Assembly (NCBI GenBank): GCA_963402885.1
Contig: OY727099.1
Span: 10,218,001-10,282,000 of the forward strand
Origin: Antedon bifida
Lineage: Eukaryota > Echinodermata > Crinoidea > Comatulida > Antedonidae
Direction: 5' to 3'
DNA: 64,000 nt
Below the pieces are notes generated by a model. That model made no database searches. It was not told the DNA's origin and worked only from the letters and a program-made list of their open reading frames with translations. This document shows, one piece after another, positions 54,919 through 64,000 of the stretch; within the stretch, counting starts at the first letter, position 1; the number at the start of each line of letters is the position of its first letter. Position numbers and translations under genes: made by a program.

Positions 54919-57900
54919 ATGTCGCAGCATACACCATCAACGGCTGCATTTCAGAGGATGTCATTAAGAACGCCAAAGTCAACTGGAACAACCCCAAGAT
55001 CGTCTGTGGTAAGGACAACAAGATCTACTGGGAGGACACCAAGATCTACTGGGAGAACGGCAAAATCTATCGGGAGAACGCCAAAATCATCAGGAAGAAC
55101 GCCAAAATCATCAGGAAGAACCCCAAAATCATCAGGAAGAACCCCAAAATCATCAGGAAGAACCCTGAATGTATCTGGAAGAACTCCAAAATCATCTGGA
55201 CAAACGCCAAAATCATCTGGAAAAACACCAAACAGTACAAGATCGAGAAGTGGTAAGAAATGTCAGTGAGTGTATTGTTAATAATAGAGGCACACAGGAC
55301 GTTGACGAAGAGAATGCATTTGATTAATAATGATGAGAGAGTACTTAAGAGTAATATTCATCCTTTTTTTGTACAGTAATTATTTCAAGCAACAATCTCT
55401 CATCCCCAATTATATCAAATATACTCATGTTTCTAGCATCGTAATTATGTTCTAATTTGTTACCTGGACAATAGGTTTGAGGTCTGACCGGCAAAGGAGT
55501 CGAACTCCAGGATCAAATGCTATGCAGAGCTGCTTTGACTCCATCCTCCAGACCGGACCTGGGTCAGCTCGCAAGAGAAGAATCAAGAGAGAGAAAATTG
55601 TCAGTGAAATATTTGATTCAGAAAAGAAATATCAACAACAATTACGAATGGTTATACAGGTAATGGTATATAATTCTCCTTAAGGCAAACACAGGCAGCA
55701 TCGTAAGACGAGTGGGAGGAAATTAAACATGTTTAAAGTTCTCGCAACGACCTAAAAACTACACCCGACGCTATCTCAAAACGACTCATCTTGTCTTGTC
55801 AGCACCGACGAGTCAAGATGTTTTATCGGGCCTCATCGTATGACGTTGTCTAAGTTCACCTTTAGGCCTTCAGGAAGGGTGCGGGTTCTTTAAAATTATT
55901 AGGAGTTTTTTTTTGGAACTACAGTACTTTAATTACTGGATAACCATGACAAATGTTGCTTTTTAAGAATTTTTACAACCCAATACGGAAGACAGGAATC
56001 CTACCAGAGGATGTGATTGACATCATCTTCAGCAACATCACTGCCATCAAGGCAGTCAATCAAGAACTTCTTATTCATCTGGAGACTTTCAGTGTTGGCA
56101 AAGCATTCCTCCTTCTGGCGCCGTACCTTAAACTGTATTCAACGTACGGCAACAGTTTTGACAGAGCGGCATCAACTCTTGAGGTGTGTGCGTTTGTTTC
56201 ATTGCATTACTATTCAAACTATAAAGTACTGCTGTAATTTTTCTTTTCCAATTTCACAATTTTTTTCTTTCTTTATTTCGTATTTATATGGTGTTGGATT
56301 ATTTTGTAATATCACAAACTTGTGTAAAAACAATCAATGTTGATTGAATGAGTTGTGCTGTAGTACATCAGTCTCGTGAATAAATAAAGTTTATATAAAC
56401 CAATACAGGAGAACACCGCATTGCACATGCTTTATATTGTCTTACTGTTTTAATTAGAACTTTTAGAAGATGCGAAATTTGATTGGAAACGAGACTACCA
56501 AGGGAAGCAAACATACCACTACCACTTATATTCTTTCTTTCTTTTATTCAATTTTTCACACTTCAAAAATAATACAAGTTATGTGAAACAATGATAACAG
56601 GTATCATAGTGATAAACATTAAAATAATCAAACTAATTTAAACAAAATATATAGAGATACTTGTACAACAAAGAAGTGTGAAAGGAGGTCAAATAAGTAT
56701 GATACTTTAAGCTTGACCCCCTAACAAGACTGAAGATTGATTAGCACATACACTGTAGATAGTCTAGATTAACTACCATTATGTACTCTTGCTTTAGGAT
56801 TGGAGCCGAAAAAGTGAAGAGTTTGCGGAGTTCAAACGCATTCAAGAATCTAAACCTTCTTGTCGCAGTTTGAAATTGCATGCTTTGTTGATTACACCAG
56901 TACAGAGGATTCCAAGGTAAAGCCTTGTCTACACTATCAAACTTTTTTGTGACAAAAACATGTGATGTGCCCATATATGGACGTGATGATGTCATATCCC
57001 CACCATATTTAAGCGCATCACACTTTTTTTGTCAAACTAGTTTGATAGTGTAGACAGAGCTTAAGTACAATATAAAGATAAAGCCATATACCAAAAAAAT
57101 ATATATTTTTATCATTTTATTACCTGGTGTTGTACTTTCTAATTGTGTAAAATTAACATTATTTTCAGATATAAACTTTTGCTTGAAGAACTTTTGGAAA
57201 AAACTAGTGAAAGTCATAAGGATTATGAACAGTTAAAAGGTGAGTTTATAATCGTAGAGAGGCAACTAGGCTTGCTCTTTAGCTGTGATTGTGTTTGGAG
57301 TTGACTCTTGAGCTCTGTCTACACTATCAAACTAGTTTGACAAAAACAATGTGATGTGCCAACCCAAATATAGTAGTGATATTCCCAAATATACTAGTGG
57401 TATGACATCATCATGTCCATTTATGGGCACATCACATTTTTTGTCACATAAAGATTGATAGTGTAGACAGAGCTTAAGGCATATATAATTGAAGTGCATT
57501 GCATCACACTATAATAATACGCAATATTTTTGCTTTAAATTGTATAGAGGCAACACAACAAGTGAATACCATTGCGCACAACATCAATGAACAACTAAAA
57601 GAGCATGATAACTTTCAGAAGATGCTTAGCATTCAGAACTGTATGGTTGGAGAGACTGCACCAAAGATCTTAGCCCCAGGCAGACGCTTTATTAAGGAGG
57701 GAGCACTCAAAAAGGTATGCAAATTGTTATTTCATTAGAAATAAAGAATTGTTATGTCAGGTGGATATGTCTACATTATCAAACTAGTAGTGATATGCCC
57801 AAATATGGCAGTGATATGACATCATGTCCATATATAGACACATCACATTTTTTAGTCACATAAAGTTTGATAGTGTAGACATAGCTTTTGAAATAAACAA

Positions 57901-59636
57901 TTATTATGCCAGGTAGATTTGTTAACCCCTGTCTGCACTATCAAACTTAGTGATATACCCAAATGTGGTAGTGATATGACATCATCATGTCCATATATGG
58001 GCATATCACATAAAGTTTGATAGTGTAGACAGAGGTTAATACAGTTTTGTACATGTTTTCATAGGTTTCCAAGAAAGGAGCCAAGTACCATGACAGGATG
58101 TTCTTCCTGTTCTCTGACATGTTAGTGTATGCCAAACCAACATTCCTAGAAAACACTGACAATGCTACAACGTTTACCTGTCGGTGCATCATTAACTTGT
58201 TAGATTGCTCGGTGGATTGCGTCTTGGGCGATCACAAGGTACCAGGAGCTGGCGCCCTCTTCAAAGTGAGTTACTTGTTACCTGCACCTCTGAAATATTT
58301 CGCAACCAACTTCTTGATACGAAAAATACAAAATTTCCTTATTGTCCAAAAAAATTGAAAGAGCATTGTTTGTGAAAGTATGTCACTTTAAAATATTAAT
58401 TAATTTTTCTTAATTTGTGTTTTTAGATATCTTTTGATAATGACTCTTTGCTATTATTCCATGAGGATCAGAATATTGCATTGTCTTGGGTAGAAACAAT
58501 AAAAAATGCCATATCGCGTGTGAAAAGAAATTCTGCTTCTTTACGCAAGACAATTAGTAGCTCAACTATTTCTCCGATGATCAAAAGAGGGCGTGTAAGA
58601 ACCAGTCTTCGCTACCAAACAAAACGAAAGAGATCAGATAATGAAGTAAGTTTTTTTCCCTGCAAAGTATGATTTTTGTGAGATAATTTCCCAAATTATC
58701 ATAGAATCTAAACCGTACTGGGTTTGATCAATAAATTAGCTTGCTCTCAAAACTAATCATGAAGAAATTTATCTGGCTGGTGCCAACTATAGAATGTTCC
58801 CCAAAGGGCGGATCTAACATTGTGTATAAGAGAGGGAGCGTGTATACTGATACTTTTATTGTCCAAATAAGCTGGAAATTACATATTCCAGAATATACTT
58901 CAAATGTAGCAGTTTTTAATAACTATTCTCTCTCTAATTGTTCACATTTACAGAATAATGCACCAATGCAAGACAGTCTATACCCAATGAGGAAATACCT
59001 ACAGAGTTTGAAGTTGAATCAACCGCAGGATAGTCAACCGCAAGAAAACCAACCTCGAAAAAATCAACCACGGGAAACACCTTCAAAGCGCCCGCGACTT
59101 ACCAGAAGTCAAGTTGAACAAAATCAGTCTGTAAGTTTATTCAGAATTTAAGAAATTGATTATTCATGAACCACATGTTTGTGATGTCATATCACTACCA
59201 TATTTAAGCATACTACCACCATATTTGAGCACATCACATTTTTTTTTCAAACTAGTTTGATAGTGTAGACAGAGCTTTAGAAAAACAAAAATTATGTTTA
59301 TTGTGTAATAGAAATTAAATATGATGTCAAATAAAATACTTTTTTTTAAAACAGAAAATAACTGAATTCAAATTCAGTGAGAATGATACAGTTTTCCAAA
59401 CACCAGAAAAAACGATTGTTGACGAACAGCCCTTCTTCACCCCGGCAACCAGCATCGCGAAACGAGGAGAACGTAGAACAAGAAGCGCATCGCGGAACAG
59501 ATCATTACACGGTGTCAAGCATGGGCGAGTAACGTCTGCTAAGAAAAAGCGACAGCAACGACGTGTGTCACGCCAGAAGGACATCCACGTTAAAAGTAAT
59601 GACTCCAATCCTGAAACACTTTGCACAATTTTATAA
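54919..59636 (+). CDS. ARHGEF39: ARHGEF39-like Rho guanine nucleotide exchange factor
   Basis: Ten exons: 54919-55252, 55475-55659, 55968-56183, 56798-56916, 57169-57239, 57548-57714, 58065-58265, 58427-58645, 58954-59130 and 59355-59636; phases agree and the total is 656 residues. Residues 1-111 are a Ser/Thr/Arg-rich repeat (GRTPKSS heptads). The DH domain is about 145-335 (EKIVSEIFDSEKKYQQQL, ITPVQRIPRYKLLLEELL). The PH domain is about 350-465 (FIKEGALKKVSKKG, MFFLFSDMLVYAKP, WVETIKNAI). Vertebrate ARHGEF39 shares the DH start, MFFLFTDVLLMAKP and the end of PH but is only about 335 residues, without the N- and C-terminal basic extensions seen here (KKKRQQRR near the end). DH-PH proteins load GTP on Rho GTPases at the membrane. 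The ATG is the first in frame. Confidence 0.85.
55679..55866. repeat. possible MITE in intron 2 of the ARHGEF39-like gene
   Basis: taaggcaaacacaggcagc with gtaagacgag at the left and catcgtatgacg with gttcacctttag at the right are weakly inverted; an inner ctcatcttgtc / gacgagtcaagatg pair strengthens the case. Diverged. Confidence 0.35.
56184..56797. other. intron 3 of the ARHGEF39-like gene
   Basis: No embedded element or gene recognised; AT-rich sequence with one AATAAA. Confidence 0.4.
56917..57064. mobile_element. MITE-T copy 3, forming the intron 4 donor
   Basis: Its left terminus taaagccttgtctacac begins at the splice donor of exon 4 (ccaag|gtaaag), so bases +2 to +6 of the 5' splice site belong to the element or its target site. 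The right end reads gtgtagacagagcttaa. Confidence 0.75.
57309..57478. mobile_element. MITE-T copy 4, intron 5
   Basis: Complete: agctctgtctacactatc ... gatagtgtagacagagcttaa-type ends, with an internal repeat of the 'cccaaatata' phrase. Confidence 0.7.
57764..57889. mobile_element. MITE-T copy 5, intron 6
   Basis: Complete but shorter and more diverged: atgtctacattatcaaac ... gatagtgtagacatagc. Confidence 0.7.
57922..58039. mobile_element. MITE-T copy 6, intron 6, 25 bp before exon 7
   Basis: TTAA is visible at both ends: ttaacccctgtctgcac ... gtagacagaggttaa. It is the clearest evidence for a TTAA target. It lies about 30 bases after copy 5. Confidence 0.75.
59171..59280. mobile_element. 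MITE-T copy 7 (right part), intron 9
   Basis: The left end is missing. Interior gatgtcatatcactacc and right end gatagtgtagacagagctt are present, about 40 bases after the exon 9 donor. Confidence 0.65.
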
Positions 59637-60619
59637 ATTAATTTGATTCATTTTGCACAAATGTTTACCACGTCTTTGATATATTTTAATAATAGAGCTA
59701 TCACAACATTGATTTTATTGTAGGCATGAGCAAATACTTGTTACTTATTTTTTTAACAATACAATTAAATAATGATACAGTAATTGTGTTTCATATTTAA
59801 TTAAGACAAATAAAATACTGATCAATAACATCAAATTTCTCTGTGATCAAATCTATAGATAATCTTCCTACATTAGGGCGCACCAGAAACATTTATTATT
59901 GTACTGTATATAAATGATTTGAATTTAACATAGATTTCTATTTGTATATAAACTCTTATGCACAAAAGAACCATTTTTAACTGAATCAATGAATTTGTTT
60001 ACCAAAGAAATTAAATGAATTAAAGTAAAAAACATTATAATTAATATAATAATCATGATATATCTATCCCCTCTATCGAATGAAAACCAAAAACTATATT
60101 TAAAACTAGATATATTTTATTCCATGTGTAGTCTACTGTAGTGTGTGCAATGTAGTCTGTCTAAATTTGTCTTTACTTATGTTTTCCACCCTTTTCAATG
60201 TGTTTTATTACATGCAGTACTTCCATATAAGTTCAGATCAAAAAATAATTAAATGTTTTGTTCTTTGAACAATGTATATATATATATATATATGTGAAAT
60301 TGTTTTTAATCACCTTTTAATTAGTTTATTTTGATACCGCACTGTTTATTTTATTTGCATATAATGCATTTCTGAATTTCTTTTTTTATAGAAATATTTT
60401 ATTTTTGTTACTAAAATAACTAAATTCACTGTTAAATGCACTTTTATATAGCAAATAAATCTTGTAAGAAAAGTTAAAAGATAATTTGTAAATTTATGTT
60501 ATGTTTTAATCAATTTTTATTAATTTTAACTGAATTGTGTATAAATCGTGTATGAAAAAATTGTTGTGATCTTTCTAAAAAGAGCTAGCGCGCCCCCAAC
60601 TACTACCAACCTGTTCAAG
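59637..60619. other. 3' flank of ARHGEF39-like gene and 5' flank of PXMP4
   Basis: AT-rich with a short (ta)n run at about 60284. The last ~40 bases before the PXMP4 ATG are GC-richer (gagctagcgcgcccccaac), a plausible TATA-less promoter. No gene seen. Confidence 0.4.
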
Positions 60620-62292
60620 ATGGCAGCGCCCATGATCGCATTAAATAATCTCTTGGCTTCAGGCCAATATTCCTCAATTCTAAGCGTTATTAAAGGTTTT
60701 CGAAATGGAGTTGTGTAAGTAAATACTATGTTTTACATTTAACTATGCAATTTTTGATTTTTTTTTAAATTAAATGCCTCAAAATTGCAATCATTTTAAC
60801 TAGGCCTATCAGGACGAGTTAGCAGACGGGGCAGAATAGCAACAAACTAGGCTATTTATGCTTCTGCTGGTGTAGGTCTAGACGCTAGTCTGCCTTTGCC
60901 TATAGCTAGGAATATTCTCGTATAAGTAGGCCATGATTCCCTATCGATGTAGAGTAGAATTAGTTACGAAACTAGATATTAGGCTTGTAAGGAAGGCCTA
61001 GAGTCTAGGCTAGACAATTAATGCCTGTTAATTGTTATTTTATTATGATATGAATAATTAATTAATAATAATATATTATTTCAATACGACTGACTACTAC
61101 TACTACTAAGTTACTGTACTAAAGACTAAGAAGTAACTAAAGTACTGAACTTAGAGAGGATGTTAATACTGATGATGTCTTTATTTTTCAGTTATGGTGC
61201 TAAGATCCGATTTCCACATGCCTTGGTTATGACTTTTCTATTCAAGAGAGGCCCGTAAGTATACTATAATAAATTAGAAGATGCAAATATTACACAAAGG
61301 TGTATGTATGCGGTATTGATCACTGTTAAATTCTAAATAAAAACCATTAATATAATGCATTAAACCTTTTTTTTACAGACTGCTAGACAAAATAAGAGGA
61401 ATACTACGAGCGACCTACACCCACTCCAGAAATCTGTCGTATTTTGTTTTTATATACAAAGCGTTAACAAGTTTGTTCCGTCAAATTGAAGAAAAGGAAC
61501 GGGAAAGTCATTCATTCATAGCGGCATGTATTGGTGGTTATTTGGTGTTTGGTGAAAATAATAATATTAACAGTCAGGTAAGACACTGAAGCTCTGTCTA
61601 CACTATCAAACTTTATGCGACAAAAAAATGTGATGTGCCCATATATGGACATGATGATGTCATATCACTACCATTATTTGAGCACATCACACTTTTTTGT
61701 CATTTGGATGTGCTTACTTACTCCTCCATTTCCTCGACACAGTTTTGGTGTCCAGGCGACGACCTATGACACATCAATGCATAGGTCATTGTGAATCAAG
61801 ACCTTCCTAAAGCTTTGTCTACACTATCAAACTAGTTCGACAAAAAAAGTGTGATGTGCCCAAATATAGTGGTGATATGCTCAAATATGGTAGTGATATG
61901 ATATCATCATGTCCATATATGGGCACATCACATTTTTCTGTCATGTATAGTTTGACAGAGCTTAAGATTCTAACAATCTTTTAAAATGCAATATATATGG
62001 ATATTTATTAATAATTTCATAAATTCTTTTTCAGATAAATATGTACCTGTTGTCAAGGATTATCTTTGGACTTTGTCGATTATTGGTAAAGAAGAAAGTG
62101 GTGAACCCACCCCGTCGTGACCCCTTCCCCATGTTTGCTATGTTGGTGTGGGGTATTGTGTTATGGCTGTTTGAGTATCACCAGGAAGTCTTACAACCAT
62201 CTCTACAGAATTCAATGACATACCTGTACCATGATTCTAACACCTGGCATAATATATGGGACTTTATCATTTACAACAAACCCTCTAAATAA
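60620..62292 (+). CDS. PXMP4: peroxisomal membrane protein 4 (PMP24)
   Basis: Four exons, 60620-60714, 61192-61254, 61379-61577 and 62035-62292, GT-AG with matching phases, 204 residues (human 212). Strong family matches: IKGFRNGVVYGAKIRFPHA across exons 1/2, ALVMTFLFKRG, ATYTHSRNLSYFVFIYKAL, YLVFGENNNINSQINMYLLS across exons 3/4, DPFPMFAMLVWGIVLWLFEY and SMTYLYHDSNTWHNIWDF. The protein belongs to the Tim17/Tim22/Tim23 superfamily and sits in the peroxisomal membrane; its exact transport role is unsettled. The start codon follows caag and begins MAAP as in vertebrates. Confidence 0.93.
61586..61704. mobile_element. MITE-T copy 8 (left part), PXMP4 intron 3
   Basis: Begins about 10 bases after the exon 3 donor (gtaagacactg then aagctctgtctacac) and is cut off after cacacttttttgtca. 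Confidence 0.7.
61807..61966. mobile_element. MITE-T copy 9, PXMP4 intron 3
   Basis: taaagctttgtctacactat at the left; the right end is shortened to tttgacagagcttaag. About 100 bases after copy 8. Confidence 0.7.
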
Positions 62293-62353
62293 ATAACCTT
62301 TATACTGGAAGGTAAATAATCTGGAGGCTCAGGCTGGATAAAGTTGTTAAACT

Positions 62354-62520
62354 GTCACAGTAGAATCCCCACTGTGGGGACTCCTTTGGGCCCCAACAGT
62401 GTCCTCTTAATTGGGATTGATCATAGTCATAAAATATATATATTATATTGCATCTTGTTCCTTTCAAGCAAAAGTGTCCCCTTAATAGGGAGTGTCTCCA
62501 AGGAAATGTTCTACTGTATT
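62354..62520. repeat. possible MITE with acagtagaa / ttctactgt ends
   Basis: acagtagaatccccac at the left and ggaaatgttctactgta at the right are inverted over about nine bases. The interior contains gtgtcctcttaattggga and gtgtccccttaatagggag, an imperfect internal repeat. It may lie within the PXMP4 3' untranslated region. Confidence 0.4.
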
Positions 62521-62769
62521 ACCAGTTGGAGATTATAAAATGTAATTTTCGGACCAGTTGATAATAATACATTGGTAATAAAATAGATCATTTAGATATA
62601 TATTTAATACTGTAAATTAGCATATTTTTAATAATTTTGTATGCGCTGGTATTGGTTCAATGTATTTATGTAGGTTGATAGTCAACACAATTTGTATTTT
62701 GATGTAAAAATATTCTTAATGATTAAATCTGTCTTGTCAATCTGATTACAATTAGTTATGTCAGTTCTT

Positions 62770-62917
62770 GCTAAAGCTCTGTCTACACTATCAAACTAGT
62801 TTGACAAAAAAGGTGTGATGTGCCCAAATAAGGTAGTGATATGACGTCATCATGTCTGTATATGGGCACATCACATTTTTTTGACACATAAAGTTTGAAA
62901 GTGTAGACAGATCTTTG
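62770..62917. mobile_element. MITE-T copy 10, downstream of PXMP4
   Basis: ctaaagctctgtctacac at the left and agtgtagacagatctt at the right. Complete and slightly diverged. Confidence 0.7.
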
Positions 62918-64000
62918 CAAATGCATTTTTCATGTCGCATTTTATGCACACAGTGAATTACAGCAGAGTGCAACTCCTAACCCAACATACAAAACACTAA
63001 TTTTGACATCCTGGCGAGTATAAACTCCGGAGTTTTGCTAGGAATGCAGTAAAGTACGTACTTGACACCTCTAAATATCACCACTAAAGAACTAGAATTA
63101 AAATCCTTTTGGTCAACTTTATTTTGAATGTTTATCTTTGCTTTCAATTGTATGCATGCAATTATGAGACAAAGAAAAGCTTATTTCAAAAAAATATAAT
63201 AGTGTAATACAGTATACACAACCTTGAATACTAGTTGTATGTGTTTTAACAAATTTAGTAGTAATTAACTATTATGATTTTACACAATTAGTTTTAACAA
63301 TTAGTGATAATACCTCCAACCAATTTCCTCAATATCTTTTAATATAATTTTGCTACATTGAAGTTCTTTCTACTCTTGAATAGGGTTTGATTTCAGTCCT
63401 GGCAGGAATGTTCCTCTACCCTTTTATACCTGCCAACTATGCCTGAAAGTTAGCAGGTGTACCCTTTCAAATAATGGTATGTTCCTTTGGAGTATACATC
63501 CCATTCAATGAGGGAAAGTATCCAGAGTACAGACAGGTTTTGAACTCTGGCCTCATCACACCTCTTGCTCTATCATGACTAGTAGTTTACAGTTTGAATA
63601 TAGTGTGTATGTATGTATTACTCTTGCACTTGCTTAATGTATTTTAGTATTGCATGCACTCCTATCTATTCATGCATAGTTGTGTTGAACCACTCGACCA
63701 AAAACACCTTGCTATTTATAATATATAAAACATTTCATACTCTTCTTATTCTAGCACTATTTAAACTGAAACAAAATTGAATAAAAGTTATAAATTTCAA
63801 GCTAGGCATCTGTTACCCTTGCAATTTCAACAGAACGCACAACTCAATCAGGTGCTGCATATGTCACTACCAATTAGCAACAGTGATTTGACTGTTAAAC
63901 TCAATTTCAAATAAAAGTGACATTTTGCAAGAGTTAACAGCAGCCTAGTTTGAACTCGTTAATTCAGTTTTTTTGATATACATAATTAGCCCTTTCACAT

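Larger units (their letters stand above)
62293..64000. other. 3' flank of PXMP4, no further gene
   Basis: Contains a possible inverted-repeat element (62354), MITE-T copy 10 (62770) and otherwise AT-rich sequence. A weak tRNA-like stretch on the minus strand around 63530-63600 is discussed among the rejected items. Confidence 0.45.

Noticed and set aside
63380-63600. tRNA-derived SINE on the minus strand
   Set aside because: atagagcaagaggtg and gagttcaaaacctg loosely resemble A and B boxes, but there is no acceptor-stem pairing or tail repeat, and no second copy to compare.

Overview
The window looks like nuclear DNA of an AT-rich animal genome. Coding exons are split by GT-AG introns, small inverted-repeat transposons, a tRNA-derived SINE and a LINE tail are present, and the recognisable genes are animal genes (FGFR1OP2/SIKE family, a tetraspanin, ARHGEF39-like, PXMP4). 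The gene set, the EEP-like nuclease-fold family and the very frequent word taggccta suggest a marine invertebrate deuterostome, perhaps an echinoderm. That placement is inference.

Positions 1-36,440 hold a tandem array of one family of type I membrane proteins: signal peptide, two Ig domains, one transmembrane helix and a tyrosine-rich tail, about 343-349 residues in one uninterrupted reading frame. Complete copies start at 20,319, 24,272, 30,523 and 35,403; the 3' part of another opens the window. The rest are pseudogenes or 5' fragments. Between them lie three copies of an unrelated gene with an endonuclease/exonuclease/phosphatase (EEP)-like fold: intact at 13,218, probably intact at 17,747, broken at 4,111. 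The blocks at about 1.6-6.7 kb and 15.4-20.3 kb are old duplicates of each other. The blocks 23,018-29,268 and 29,269-35,519 are a 6,251-bp tandem duplication that looks identical, so it is either very recent or an assembly artefact.

Positions 36,440-41,350 hold repeats and, on the minus strand, a three-coding-exon FGFR1OP2/SIKE-family gene. This stretch also carries the least expected signal: very small palindromes of 30-38 bp (36,867; 37,663; 38,064; 38,187; 38,242; 41,644; also 14,081), all with CAT(R)..-type ends and each flanked by a 7-bp direct repeat (four exact, three with one mismatch). They look like independently inserted mobile hairpins.

Positions 42,650-54,630 hold a six-exon tetraspanin gene. 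Its intron 5 appears to contain a separate two-exon gene for a small coiled-coil protein with a signal-like N-terminus. About 3 kb covering tetraspanin exon 5, the nested gene and exon 6 was duplicated downstream; there the tetraspanin exons have decayed but the coiled-coil frame stayed open.

Positions 54,900-62,300 hold a ten-exon ARHGEF39-like Rho exchange factor with a T-P-rich repeat N-terminus, and a four-exon PXMP4. Their introns carry many copies of a TTAA-ended MITE, several of them touching splice sites. From 62,300 to 64,000 there is no gene that I can support.
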